A stretch of DNA of 16,678 bases from Yimella sp. (GTDB lineage: Bacteria; Actinomycetota; Actinomycetes; Actinomycetales; Dermatophilaceae), in contig JASLFY010000255.1 of assembly GCA_030150425.1 (NCBI GenBank), forward strand, positions 1 to 16,678, read 5' to 3'. A program made the translations under genes and the position numbers. Shown here one piece after another: positions 7,050-13,524 of this stretch (its first letter is position 1; every line of letters starts with the position of its first letter). The notes below the pieces were generated by a model. It was not told the origin of the DNA, ran no database searches, and saw only the letters and a list, made by a program, of their open reading frames with translations.

Positions 7050-8912
7050 TCAGAAAGCCTCCTCCGGCACCTCCATCAGCGACAGGTCGGTCGCCTCGAG
7101 GATCGCCTTCTCCGCCGAGATCTTCGGCAGCACGTTCGCCGCGAAGAACTTCGCCGCGGCGACCTTGCCGGTGTAGAACGCCTCGTCCTTGCCGGCGTCA
7201 CCGGCGTCGAGACGAGCCTGGGCGACCTCGGCCTGGCGCAGCAGCAGCCAGCCGATGACGGTGTCACCGGCAGCCATCAGGAAGCGCGAGGCGTTCAGTC
7301 CGACCTTGTAGATCGTCTTCGGGTCGTTCTTCGGGTCCATCGAGCCCAGCGCGGTCATCGCGAGGTTCTCGACCATGCCCTGCACGTCCTCGATCGCCTT
7401 GCCGAGGTAGTCGCGCTCGCTGCGCAGCTTGTCGTCACCCGCGCCGCCCTTGGCGGTCTGCATCATCTGCTCGGCGAGGGCGCCCAGCGCGACGAACTGG
7501 TCCTTGAGGATCTTGCGGAACAGGAAGTCCTGCGCCTGGATCGCGGTGGTGCCTTCGTACAGGGTGTCGATCTTCGCGTCGCGGATGTACTGCTCGATCG
7601 GGTACTCCTGCAGGAAGCCCGAACCGCCGTACGTCTGCAGCGACTCGGTGCCGAGCAGCACCCACGCGCGCTCGGAGCCGACGCCCTTGACGATCGGCAG
7701 CAGCAGGTCGTTCAGGCGCGCGGCCAGGGCGGCCGGGCTGCCGTCGGCGAAGTCCTCGGAGCCGGTGGTCAGCATCTCGTGGTCGACGGTGTCCTGCTGG
7801 CTGGCGGTGAACAGCACCAGCGCGCGCAGACCCTCGGCGTACGCCTTCTGCAGCATCAGCGAGCGGCGTACGTCGGGGTGGTGGGTGATGGTGACGCGCG
7901 GGGCGTCCTTCGCCGGGGTGGTCATGTCGGCGCCCTGGACGCGCTGCTTGGCGTAGTCGAGCGCGTTCAGGTAACCGGTCGACAGGGTCGCGATCGCCTT
8001 GGTGCCGACGAGCATGCGGGCGTGCTCGATGACGCGGAACATCTGGGCGATGCCGTCGTGCTCGTCGCCGAGCAGGGTGCCGATCGCCGGCGCCTTGTCG
8101 CCGAAGGTGAGCTCGCAGGTGGTCGACACCTTCAGGCCCATCTTCTTCTCCACGTTGGTGACGTGGACGCCGTTGCGCTCGCCGAGCTCACCGGTCTCGG
8201 TGTCGACGTGGAACTTCGGGACGATGAACAGCGACAGGCCCTTGGTGCCCGGGCCGGCGCCCTCGGGGCGGGCGAGCACGAAGTGGATGACGTTGTCGGT
8301 CATGTCGGACTCACCGGAGGTGATGAACCGCTTGACGCCGGTGATGTGCCAGGTGCCGTCGGGCTGCTGGACGGCCTTCGTACGACCGGCGCCGACGTCG
8401 GAGCCCGCGTCGGGCTCGGTCAGGACCATCGTGCAGTGCCAGCCGTTCTCCACGATGTGCGTGGCCAGCTTCTTCTGCTCGTCGGTTCCGAGCATGTGCA
8501 GCAGCTTGCCGAAGGCGTACGACGCCGCGTACATCGCGATGGCCGGGTTGGCGCCGAGCACCATCTCGTTCATGGCCCACTTGAGGCTCGGCGGAGCGAC
8601 GGTGCCGCCCAGCTCCTCGTTGACGTCGACGCTCCAGAAGCCGGAGTCCTGGTAGGCCTTGTAGCTCTTGGCGAACGACTCGGGGACGGTCACCTGCTGG
8701 GTTTCCGGGTCGTAGACCGGCGGGTTGCGGTCAGCATCTGCGAACGACGCGGCGAGGTCGGTCTCCGCCAGACGGGAGACCTCCTTCAGCATTTCGCGCG
8801 CGGTTTCCTCGTCGACCTCGGCGTACGGGCCGTTGCCCAGAACGTCGCCGCGTCCGAGGACCTCGAAGAGGTTGAACTCGAGGTCGCGCAGGTTGCTCTT
8901 GTAGTGGCTCAA
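7050..8912 (-). CDS. Acyl-CoA dehydrogenase, FadE5-type
   Basis: 620 aa from a TTG start. The N-terminus MSHYKSNLRDLEFNLFEVLGRG is typical of the mycobacterial FadE5 group (about 610 aa). Domain order: short family-specific N-terminal segment (1-50), helical N-domain, beta middle domain with LTEPDAGSD (165-172), helical C-domain with LQTYGGSGFLQEYPIEQYIRDAKI (425-448) and Y-E453-GTT, whose Glu is the expected catalytic base, then the extra C-terminal domain (about 470-615) of large FadE proteins. It removes hydrogens from the alpha and beta carbons of acyl-CoA with FAD as the first step of beta-oxidation, in the cytosol; chain-length preference cannot be read. The start follows AAGGAG at 6 nt spacing; the in-frame GTG one codon earlier sits too close to that site. 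It is convergent with the thioredoxin-NHL gene and divergent from cutA. Confidence 0.92.
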   Translation of the reverse strand: MSHYKSNLRDLEFNLFEVLGRGDVLGNGPYAEVDEETAREMLKEVSRLAETDLAASFADADRNPPVYDPETQQVTVPESFAKSYKAYQDSGFWSVDVNEELGGTVAPPSLKWAMNEMVLGANPAIAMYAASYAFGKLLHMLGTDEQKKLATHIVENGWHCTMVLTEPDAGSDVGAGRTKAVQQPDGTWHITGVKRFITSGESDMTDNVIHFVLARPEGAGPGTKGLSLFIVPKFHVDTETGELGERNGVHVTNVEKKMGLKVSTTCELTFGDKAPAIGTLLGDEHDGIAQMFRVIEHARMLVGTKAIATLSTGYLNALDYAKQRVQGADMTTPAKDAPRVTITHHPDVRRSLMLQKAYAEGLRALVLFTASQQDTVDHEMLTTGSEDFADGSPAALAARLNDLLLPIVKGVGSERAWVLLGTESLQTYGGSGFLQEYPIEQYIRDAKIDTLYEGTTAIQAQDFLFRKILKDQFVALGALAEQMMQTAKGGAGDDKLRSERDYLGKAIEDVQGMVENLAMTALGSMDPKNDPKTIYKVGLNASRFLMAAGDTVIGWLLLRQAEVAQARLDAGDAGKDEAFYTGKVAAAKFFAANVLPKISAEKAILEATDLSLMEVPEEAF

Positions 8913-8918
8913 CACAGG

Positions 8919-8924
8919 CTCCTT
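8919..8924 (-). promoter_or_regulatory. Shine-Dalgarno site deciding the TTG start of the acyl-CoA dehydrogenase
   Basis: AAGGAG on the minus strand lies 6 nt before TTG 8912 but only 3 nt before GTG 8915, favouring the TTG codon. Confidence 0.7.
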
Positions 8925-8940
8925 AGAAGTGTTACCGATC

Positions 8941-8970
8941 AGTAGCGATTGTGCTACTCGCAAGTAATCG
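8941..8970. promoter_or_regulatory. Palindromic sites in the acyl-CoA dehydrogenase/cutA divergent region, candidate operator
   Basis: AGTAGC-GATTGT-GCTACT (8941-8958) is a perfect 6-bp inverted repeat, and the overlapping TACT-CGCA-AGTA (8955-8966) is a second one; CGATT (8946-8950) and AATCG (8966-8970) also mirror each other. The block lies upstream of the minus-strand ribosome-binding site, where a repressor of beta-oxidation, often TetR-like, could bind. The regulator is not in the window and no motif identity is claimed. Confidence 0.35.
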
Positions 8971-9002
8971 GCGCAACACCGGGCCTCGCATCCGGTGATT
9001 GG

Positions 9003-9008
9003 CACAAT
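9003..9008 (+). promoter_or_regulatory. Weak candidate -10 element of cutA-fur
   Basis: CACAAT begins 12 nt before the ATG at 9015, the same spacing as the better TANNNT boxes in this window. No ribosome-binding site is seen. It lacks the first T of the consensus. Confidence 0.35.
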
Positions 9009-9014
9009 GGCCGC

Positions 9015-9335
9015 ATGGTCGAACTGCTGGAGATCCGAGTCAGCGTGCCCAACACCGGCGTGGCCCGCGACATCGCAGAGGCGCTGGTCGGTGAGCGGCT
9101 GGCCGCCTGCGTGCAGGTCATCCCCGAGGTGCACTCCACCTACGCCTGGGACGGCGGCCTCGAGCACTCCGAGGAGTCGGTGGTCACCGTGAAGACGACC
9201 GCGGACCGGTTCGACGCCGTGGCCGCGCGGGTCCGTGAGATGCACCCGCACGAAGTGCCGCAGGTGGTCGGGCTGCCGCTGGTGATGGTCGACGCGGCGT
9301 ACGCCGCCTGGATGCGGGCGACGCTGGATGGCTGA
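9015..9335 (+). CDS. cutA: Divalent-cation tolerance protein CutA
   Basis: 106 aa, the normal CutA1 length. Family hallmarks in order: RLAACVQVIPEVHSTYAWDGGLEHSEE split across residues 29-54 (ACVQV, then Y43-A-W45-D-G-G), VVTVKTT (56-62) and HPHEVPQVVGLPL (77-89). CutA is a small trimeric ferredoxin-like protein in the cytosol that binds copper and other divalent metals; its physiological role remains debated. ATG 9015 is chosen because the protein core starts immediately after it and a -10-like CACAAT lies 12 nt upstream. The gene overlaps the next one, a Fur-family regulator, by 8 bases, giving a metal-linked two-gene unit, and is divergent from the acyl-CoA dehydrogenase gene. Confidence 0.92.
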   Translation: MVELLEIRVSVPNTGVARDIAEALVGERLAACVQVIPEVHSTYAWDGGLEHSEESVVTVKTTADRFDAVAARVREMHPHEVPQVVGLPLVMVDAAYAAWMRATLDG

Positions 9336-9768
9336 GCCGGCGGTCGAGGAGGCCCTCGGTCGACTGCGCGCCGCGGGCGAACGCGTCACTGTGGCGCGCC
9401 GGGCGGTGCTGGAGACGCTGGCCGATCACGCCCACCTCGACGCCGACGAGGTGGCGGAGCGGGTCGCGGCTGCCCGCCCCGGCATCCACCGGGCGACGAT
9501 CTACCGCACCCTGCGCTCGCTGGTCGAGCAGGGCGTGCTGTCGCACACCCACGTTCCCGACGGCGCCACGATCTACCACCTGCGCCAGGCCCGCCACGCC
9601 CATCTGCAGTGCGCCGGGTGCGGCCGGTTCGCCGACGTACCTCTCGAATGGCTGGCCCCGTTGGCGCAGCGGATCGACGCCGAGCTGGGCTTCGAGCTCG
9701 ACGCCGACCACGCCGCGCTGCTCGGACGGTGCGCCGACTGCCGGTCCCGTTCGAACCCGCCGAGATAA
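9328..9768 (+). CDS. Fur-family metalloregulator
   Basis: 146 aa. Winged-helix domain at about 5-85 with recognition helix IHRATIYRTLRSL (53-65) and wing DGATIYHL; dimerisation and metal domain from about 88. Structural-zinc cysteines C95-A-G-C98 and C135-A-D-C138 are present, with His90, His92 and His128 as likely regulatory-site ligands. I cannot separate Fur, Zur, Mur or PerR from sequence alone. ATG 9328 lies inside the end of cutA (8-base overlap) with no good Shine-Dalgarno sequence, so translation is probably coupled to cutA. Oddity: the last five codons and the TAA stop, the only TAA among the complete genes here, lie in a repeated palindromic element (9751-9830), so the tail SNPPR may be repeat-derived. 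Confidence 0.9.
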   Translation: MAEPAVEEALGRLRAAGERVTVARRAVLETLADHAHLDADEVAERVAAARPGIHRATIYRTLRSLVEQGVLSHTHVPDGATIYHLRQARHAHLQCAGCGRFADVPLEWLAPLAQRIDAELGFELDADHAALLGRCADCRSRSNPPR

Positions 9769-9830
9769 CTGGTCCGGTTCGACGGAACGCGGAAATTCGC
9801 GTTCCCTCGAACCCGCCCAGTTATCTCGAG
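9751..9830. repeat. Long imperfect palindrome with direct repeats at the 3' end of the Fur-family gene
   Basis: Arms 9761-9791 and 9798-9828 (31 nt each) pair at 28 of 31 positions around the loop GAAATT; mismatches fall at arm positions 13, 15 and 23. Perfect blocks include CGAGATAACTGG (12), GGTTCGA (7) and GGAACGCG (8). In addition the 11-mer TCGAACCCGCC occurs as a direct repeat at 9751-9761 and 9807-9817. The Fur-family stop codon TAA (9766-9768) is in the left arm. It could be a terminator or mRNA-stabilising hairpin, but no U-tract follows, and the mixed direct/inverted design resembles a small dispersed palindromic (REP or MITE-like) element. Copy number in the genome is unknown. Confidence 0.8.
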
Positions 9831-9845
9831 TGCCAGAGTGGGCAC

Positions 9846-10364
9846 ATGACCTCTCTGGACCGCACCCAGCCGCCGAACCCCTACGACCTCCTGCCGCAGT
9901 TGCCGTCGTTCGAGCTGACCAGCACCGACGTCACCGACGGCCAGCCGCTCAAGTCCGATCAGGTTGCCGCCGAAGGAAATTCGTCGCCGCAGCTGTCCTG
10001 GAGCGGGGCGCCCGAGGGCACGAAGTCGTACGTCGTGACCTGCTTCGATCCCGACGCCCCGACCCCGTCCGGTTTCTGGCACTGGGTCGTCGTCGACATC
10101 CCCGCCGACGTCACCTCGCTGGACGCCGGCGCCGCCCTGCCCGCGGGCGCCCTCGCGCTGCGCAACGACGGCGGCGAGGCCGGCTTCATGGGCGCCGCCC
10201 CGCCGGAGGGCGACGTCTTCCCGCACCGCTACTTCTTCGCCGTCCATGCGGTCGGCGAAGAAAGCCTCGGGATCGATGCCGACGCCTCCCCGGCGGTCTG
10301 CTCGTTCAACCTGGCGTTCAAGGCGCTGGGGCGTGCGGTGATCCACGGGACGTACGAACACTGA
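9846..10364 (+). CDS. YbhB/YbcL-type PEBP family protein (Raf kinase inhibitor-like)
   Basis: 172 aa. The phosphatidylethanolamine-binding protein signature is clear: C66-F-D-P-D-A-P-T-P-S-G-F-W-H-W (66-80), then RNDGGEAGFMGAAPPEGD (106-123) and H127-R-Y-F-F, which line the conserved anion-binding pocket. No signal peptide is present, so it should be cytosolic. Bacterial members bind small anionic ligands or phospholipid head groups, with no settled pathway. ATG 9846 starts just downstream of the palindrome that ends the Fur-family gene; the weak -10-like CAGAGT at 9834-9839 is 12 nt upstream, and there is no clear ribosome-binding site. There is no evident functional link with its neighbours. 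Confidence 0.9.
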   Translation: MTSLDRTQPPNPYDLLPQLPSFELTSTDVTDGQPLKSDQVAAEGNSSPQLSWSGAPEGTKSYVVTCFDPDAPTPSGFWHWVVVDIPADVTSLDAGAALPAGALALRNDGGEAGFMGAAPPEGDVFPHRYFFAVHAVGEESLGIDADASPAVCSFNLAFKALGRAVIHGTYEH

Positions 10365-10457
10365 CGGCCCAGGGTCTGATCATGCGGACCCTCCTGCACC
10401 GGCTGACCGCGCGAAACTGATTGGCGCCCGAGGGCCTTCGCCCGGGAAGATCTCCGG

Positions 10458-11792
10458 GTGAGTGGACATTCGAGCCTGGGTGCTTTCTGGCGCGACCTGC
10501 CCCGTGAGGGCAAGTGGTTGCTGTCGACGACCGCGATCCAGTTGCTCGGTCGCGGCCTGACGCTGCCGTTCACGATCATCTACCTGCACGAGATCCGCGG
10601 GATCAGCCTCGACCTGGCCGGCACCCTGATGGCGTGGATCGCCGTCGTCGGCGTGCTGGTCACCGGCCCCGGCGGCACCGCCACCGACAAGTACGGCGCC
10701 CGCGCGGTCTCGGTCTTCGGCGCCGCCTGCAACCTCGCCGGCGTGATGATGCTGGCGTTCGTCAGTTCGGTGCCGCTGTTCTTCGTGGCGATGTCGCTGA
10801 TCGGTGTGTCCGGCATCTGCTGGCCGGCGTTCAACTCGCTGATCGCGTCGATCGTCGACGGGCCCGCCCGGCAGACGTACTTCGGCATCAGCTTCGCCCT
10901 GGTCAACCTCGGCATCGGCCTCGGCGGAGTCATCTCCGGGGCGTACGTCGACGTGCACCGGCCCGAGACGTTCACGATCATCTACGTCCTGGACGCCTGC
11001 TCGATGCTGATCCCGATCGGCCTGCTGCTCGGCCCGCTGCGCCACGTACGCACCCAGGTCGAGGCGCCCGCGGAGGAGAAGGACGCCGGGGTCTCCTACC
11101 TCGCGATCGCCAAGAAGCCGGCCGTCCGCTGGTTGCTGCTGCTCACCTTCCTGGGCACCTTCGTCGGCTACGGCCAGATGGAGGCGGGCTTCACCGCGTT
11201 CGCCCGCGAGGTCGGCGAGGTGTCGACCCGGACCATCGGCTGGGCGTTCGCGGCGAACACCGCCGTCATCGTCGTCGCGCAGATGCTGGTGCTGAAACAC
11301 ATTGCGGGACACCGGCGTACACGGGTGTTGGTGGTGATGGCGGCGATCTGGGCGACCGCCTGGTTGCTGCTCGGGTCGGCCGGGATCTGGCCGGCGGGGG
11401 CGTACGCCGCGGCGATCGTCGTCGCGTACCACGCGGTGTTCGGGTTCGGGGAGACGTTGCTGCAGCCGACCATCCCGGCCATCACCAACGACCTCGCGCC
11501 GGACCACCTGCGCGGTCGCTACAACGCGCTCTCCTCGGGTGCCTTCCAGGCCGGCGCCGTGATCGGTCCGATCGCGGCCGGGTTCCTGCTGCGCCACCAC
11601 CTCAACGTGCCGTTCATCGGGATGCTGGTGGTCGGCTGCGGGCTGATGGCGGTGCTGGCGCTCGCGCTGGAGAAGCTGATCGAGCCGCGGGTCAACGGCA
11701 TCGGCGACGCCGCCGAAGGCGTCCCGAACGTCGTCACCGCCGACGAGGTCGAGGGTCTGCCGGCGGCACCGCTGCCGGCCGAGACCCTCTGA
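10458..11792 (+). CDS. MFS transporter, probable multidrug or solute exporter
   Basis: 444 aa with about 12 predicted membrane helices. The MFS motif A appears in the loop after helix 2 as GGTATDKYGAR (72-82), in place of the usual GxLaDrxGrr. The second half starts near residue 215 after a charged cytoplasmic loop (PAEEKDAG). The C-terminal tail after residue 415 is acidic and soluble. Proton-coupled export of a small molecule is the likely role; the substrate is unknown. The GTG start has GAAGAT 12 nt upstream and no convincing Shine-Dalgarno sequence. The 93 nt before it hold no other gene, only a weak GC-rich hairpin. The gene ends 7 nt before the -10 element of aroQ. Confidence 0.88.
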   Translation: MSGHSSLGAFWRDLPREGKWLLSTTAIQLLGRGLTLPFTIIYLHEIRGISLDLAGTLMAWIAVVGVLVTGPGGTATDKYGARAVSVFGAACNLAGVMMLAFVSSVPLFFVAMSLIGVSGICWPAFNSLIASIVDGPARQTYFGISFALVNLGIGLGGVISGAYVDVHRPETFTIIYVLDACSMLIPIGLLLGPLRHVRTQVEAPAEEKDAGVSYLAIAKKPAVRWLLLLTFLGTFVGYGQMEAGFTAFAREVGEVSTRTIGWAFAANTAVIVVAQMLVLKHIAGHRRTRVLVVMAAIWATAWLLLGSAGIWPAGAYAAAIVVAYHAVFGFGETLLQPTIPAITNDLAPDHLRGRYNALSSGAFQAGAVIGPIAAGFLLRHHLNVPFIGMLVVGCGLMAVLALALEKLIEPRVNGIGDAAEGVPNVVTADEVEGLPAAPLPAETL

Positions 11793-11799
11793 GTCCACC

Positions 11800-11805
11800 T
11801 AGGCT
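11800..11805 (+). promoter_or_regulatory. Candidate -10 element of aroQ, leaderless
   Basis: TAGGCT begins 12 nt upstream of the ATG at 11812, in the 19-nt gap after the MFS gene. No ribosome-binding site lies between, which points to a leaderless mRNA. Confidence 0.55.
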
Positions 11806-11811
11806 GCGGGC

Positions 11812-12252
11812 ATGAGCGACGTCGTCCTGGTGCTGAACGGACCCAACCTGAACCTGCTCGGGGTGCGCGACCCGGAGCAGTACGGCTCCACCACCCTCGC
11901 CGACATCGAGCAGGCGATGCGCGCGCGGGCGACCGGGCACGGCCTCGAGATCGACTTCCGGCAGAGCAACCACGAGGGCGAACTGGTCGACTGGATCCAG
12001 CAGGCCCGCGAGTCGGTCGCCGCGGTCATCATCAACCCGGCCGCCTATTCGCACACCTCGATCGCGATCCGCGACGCGCTCGAGACGCTGACCTGCCCGA
12101 TCGTCGAGGTGCACCTGTCGAACATCCACGCGCGCGAGGAGTTCCGGCACCACTCGTACGTCTCCGCGTTGGCGACCGGCGTGATCGTCGGGCTCGGCGC
12201 GAAGGGCTACGAGCTGGCGGTCGACGCGGTGGCCGACCGGTTGGCCCCCTGA
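11812..12252 (+). CDS. aroQ: Type II 3-dehydroquinate dehydratase
   Basis: 146 aa, standard for the dodecameric type II enzyme. It catalyses dehydration of 3-dehydroquinate to 3-dehydroshikimate, the third step of the shikimate pathway, in the cytosol. The conserved sequence runs LNGPNLNLLGVRDPEQYG (8-25) with Arg19 and catalytic Tyr24, NHEGELVDWI (53-62), INPAAYSHTS (74-83) with Asn75 and His81, and VEVHLSNIHAREEFR (98-112) with catalytic His101 and Arg108. All key residues are present. The ATG start directly precedes the conserved first beta strand. No other shikimate gene is in the window. It lies 34 nt upstream of the ycnI-copC pair, which has its own promoter-like sequence. Confidence 0.96.
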   Translation: MSDVVLVLNGPNLNLLGVRDPEQYGSTTLADIEQAMRARATGHGLEIDFRQSNHEGELVDWIQQARESVAAVIINPAAYSHTSIAIRDALETLTCPIVEVHLSNIHAREEFRHHSYVSALATGVIVGLGAKGYELAVDAVADRLAP

Positions 12253-12261
12253 GGACGATCT

Positions 12262-12278
12262 ACTACGACGTGTAGTGT
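12262..12278. promoter_or_regulatory. Palindromic operator candidate overlapping the ycnI-copC promoter
   Basis: ACTAC-GACGT-GTAGT (12262-12276) is an inverted repeat that overlaps a -10-like TAGTGT at 12273-12278, 8 nt before GTG 12287. The ACTAC...GTAGT layout resembles sites of BlaI/MecI/CopY-type repressors, which control copper or beta-lactam genes, but this is resemblance only. A repressor bound here would block RNA polymerase directly. No such regulator is encoded in the window. Confidence 0.4.
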
Positions 12279-12286
12279 CGTACGGC

Positions 12287-12979
12287 GTGACCGTCCCCCG
12301 CTCCGCCGTCGCGCTCGGCGCGACCGCCGCACTCCTCGCCGTCCCCGTCTCCGCGCAGGCCCACGTCCGGGTGAACCCGGACACCGCGGCCGCCGGGAGC
12401 TACGCCACCCTGACGTTCAAGGTGCCGACCGAGTCGGCCACCGCGTCCACCACCCAGCTCGAGGTGGATCTGCCGACGGACCACCCGTTCGGGTCGGTGT
12501 CGTACCAGCCCGTGCCCGGCTGGACCGCCACGGTCACCACCAGCAAGCTGGCCAAGCCGGTCACCACCGACGACGGCACGATCACCGAGGCGCCGACGAA
12601 GATCGTGTGGAAGGCCGACGCGTCGTCCGCTATCGAGCCGGGGCAGTTCCAGACGTTCCCGATCTCGGTCGGACCCGTGCCGAAGGTCGCCAGCATCACC
12701 TTCGCGGCGAAGCAGACGTACTCCGACGGCACCGTCGTCGCGTGGGACCAGCCGACGCCGAAGTCCGGCGCGGAACCGGAACACCCCGCGCCGGTGCTGA
12801 ACATCACTGCGGCGCAGGCGGGCTCGGCCCCGACCGATGCTCCGTCGGTCGCGGCGACGCCCGCGGAGAAGCAGTCGTCCGACAGCAGTGACGGTGTCTG
12901 GTACGGCGTCGGCGGCATCGGCGTCGGGGTCGCCGCACTGCTGGTCGCGGTGTACGCGCTCGTCCGCAAGCCGCGGTGA
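12287..12979 (+). CDS. ycnI: YcnI-family (DUF1775) exported copper-binding protein
   Basis: 230 aa from GTG 12287; GTG 12275 (234 aa) is an alternative, but it falls inside the palindrome and promoter-like hexamer. Signal peptide 1-25 ends AQA, leaving His26 as the mature N-terminus (HVRVNPDTA). The DUF1775 domain covers about 26-172. In Bacillus YcnI the N-terminal His binds Cu(II) in a monohistidine brace with a Trp close to the metal; here Trp153 (VVAWDQP) is the equivalent candidate. A Ser/Ala/Pro-rich linker (about 174-203), one transmembrane helix (206-225) and a basic tail VRKPR follow, so the domain sits outside the membrane. Its TGA overlaps the copC GTG by four bases. It is probably a copper metallochaperone feeding CopC or the CopD-CtaG protein; the partner is inferred. 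Confidence 0.92.
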   Translation: MTVPRSAVALGATAALLAVPVSAQAHVRVNPDTAAAGSYATLTFKVPTESATASTTQLEVDLPTDHPFGSVSYQPVPGWTATVTTSKLAKPVTTDDGTITEAPTKIVWKADASSAIEPGQFQTFPISVGPVPKVASITFAAKQTYSDGTVVAWDQPTPKSGAEPEHPAPVLNITAAQAGSAPTDAPSVAATPAEKQSSDSSDGVWYGVGGIGVGVAALLVAVYALVRKPR

Positions 12980-13524
12980 ACCGCCGACTCGGGCGCGCGG
13001 CCCTGACGCTGGGCGCGACCGCCGCACTGACGACCGGCATCGCTCCGGCGGCGCAGGCGCACGACTACCTCGTGAACAGCCAGCCGGTCGCGAACAGCGC
13101 CGCGAAGCAGCCGGTGACGCAGGTCGTGCTGACCTTCAACGACCTCGTCCTGTCGAACCCGATCCCCGCGCTGGTGACGGTGACCGGCCCGGACGGCCGG
13201 CACTACGAGAGCGCCTGCCCGCGGGTCTCGGACCGTACGGTCACCACCCCGGTGGCCCTGGGTGCGCCCGGCGAGTACCGCGCCACCTGGCGCATCGTGT
13301 CGGCGGACGGCCACCCGGTGACCAGCAGCATCGCGTTCCGTACGACGACCGCCGGTGGCGGAACCGGGTCCGCGACGCAGCGGGACTGCCGGCCCCACCC
13401 CACGGCCGAGAAGTCGCAGTCCGGCAGTCACGCCCCGCTGATCGTCGTCGGGCTGATCGCGCTCGTCGGGATCGCCGGTGTCGTGCTGATCGTGCTCCGC
13501 GGTCGGACGTCCGGGGCCGACTGA
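12976..13524 (+). CDS. copC: CopC-family copper-binding protein with C-terminal membrane anchor
   Basis: 182 aa from GTG. The signal peptide ends AQA28, so mature His1 is His29 (HDYLVNSQP). Counted from there, Asp111 and His113 (SADGHPVTSS) are residues 83 and 85, the positions of the Cu(II) site His1/Asp83/His85 of well-studied CopC proteins. The CopC beta-barrel covers about 29-125; a linker and a transmembrane helix (about 154-175) follow. Two extra cysteines, 81 and 138, could form a disulfide outside the cell, with His141 nearby. The Met-rich Cu(I) site of some CopC proteins is absent. It overlaps ycnI by four bases, so it is co-transcribed and likely coupled. It binds Cu(II) outside the membrane and probably passes it to CopD. 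Its TGA abuts the end of the convergent MFS gene with no gap. Confidence 0.94.
   Translation: MNRRLGRAALTLGATAALTTGIAPAAQAHDYLVNSQPVANSAAKQPVTQVVLTFNDLVLSNPIPALVTVTGPDGRHYESACPRVSDRTVTTPVALGAPGEYRATWRIVSADGHPVTSSIAFRTTTAGGGTGSATQRDCRPHPTAEKSQSGSHAPLIVVGLIALVGIAGVVLIVLRGRTSGAD

Noticed and set aside
6687..8945. 752-codon plus-strand open frame through the acyl-CoA dehydrogenase
   Set aside because: The minus strand encodes a full FadE5-type protein with ribosome-binding site and terminator; the plus frame would cross both terminator hairpins and shows no family motif.
10427..10446. GC-rich hairpin (GGGC-CTTC-GCCC) before the MFS gene as a terminator
   Set aside because: The stem is only 4 bp with poor extension and no U-tract follows; such short stems are common by chance at this GC content.
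12275..12286. Longer ycnI start at GTG 12275
   Set aside because: This codon overlaps both the palindrome and the -10-like TAGTGT, and the four added residues improve nothing in the signal peptide; still possible, so noted as an alternative.
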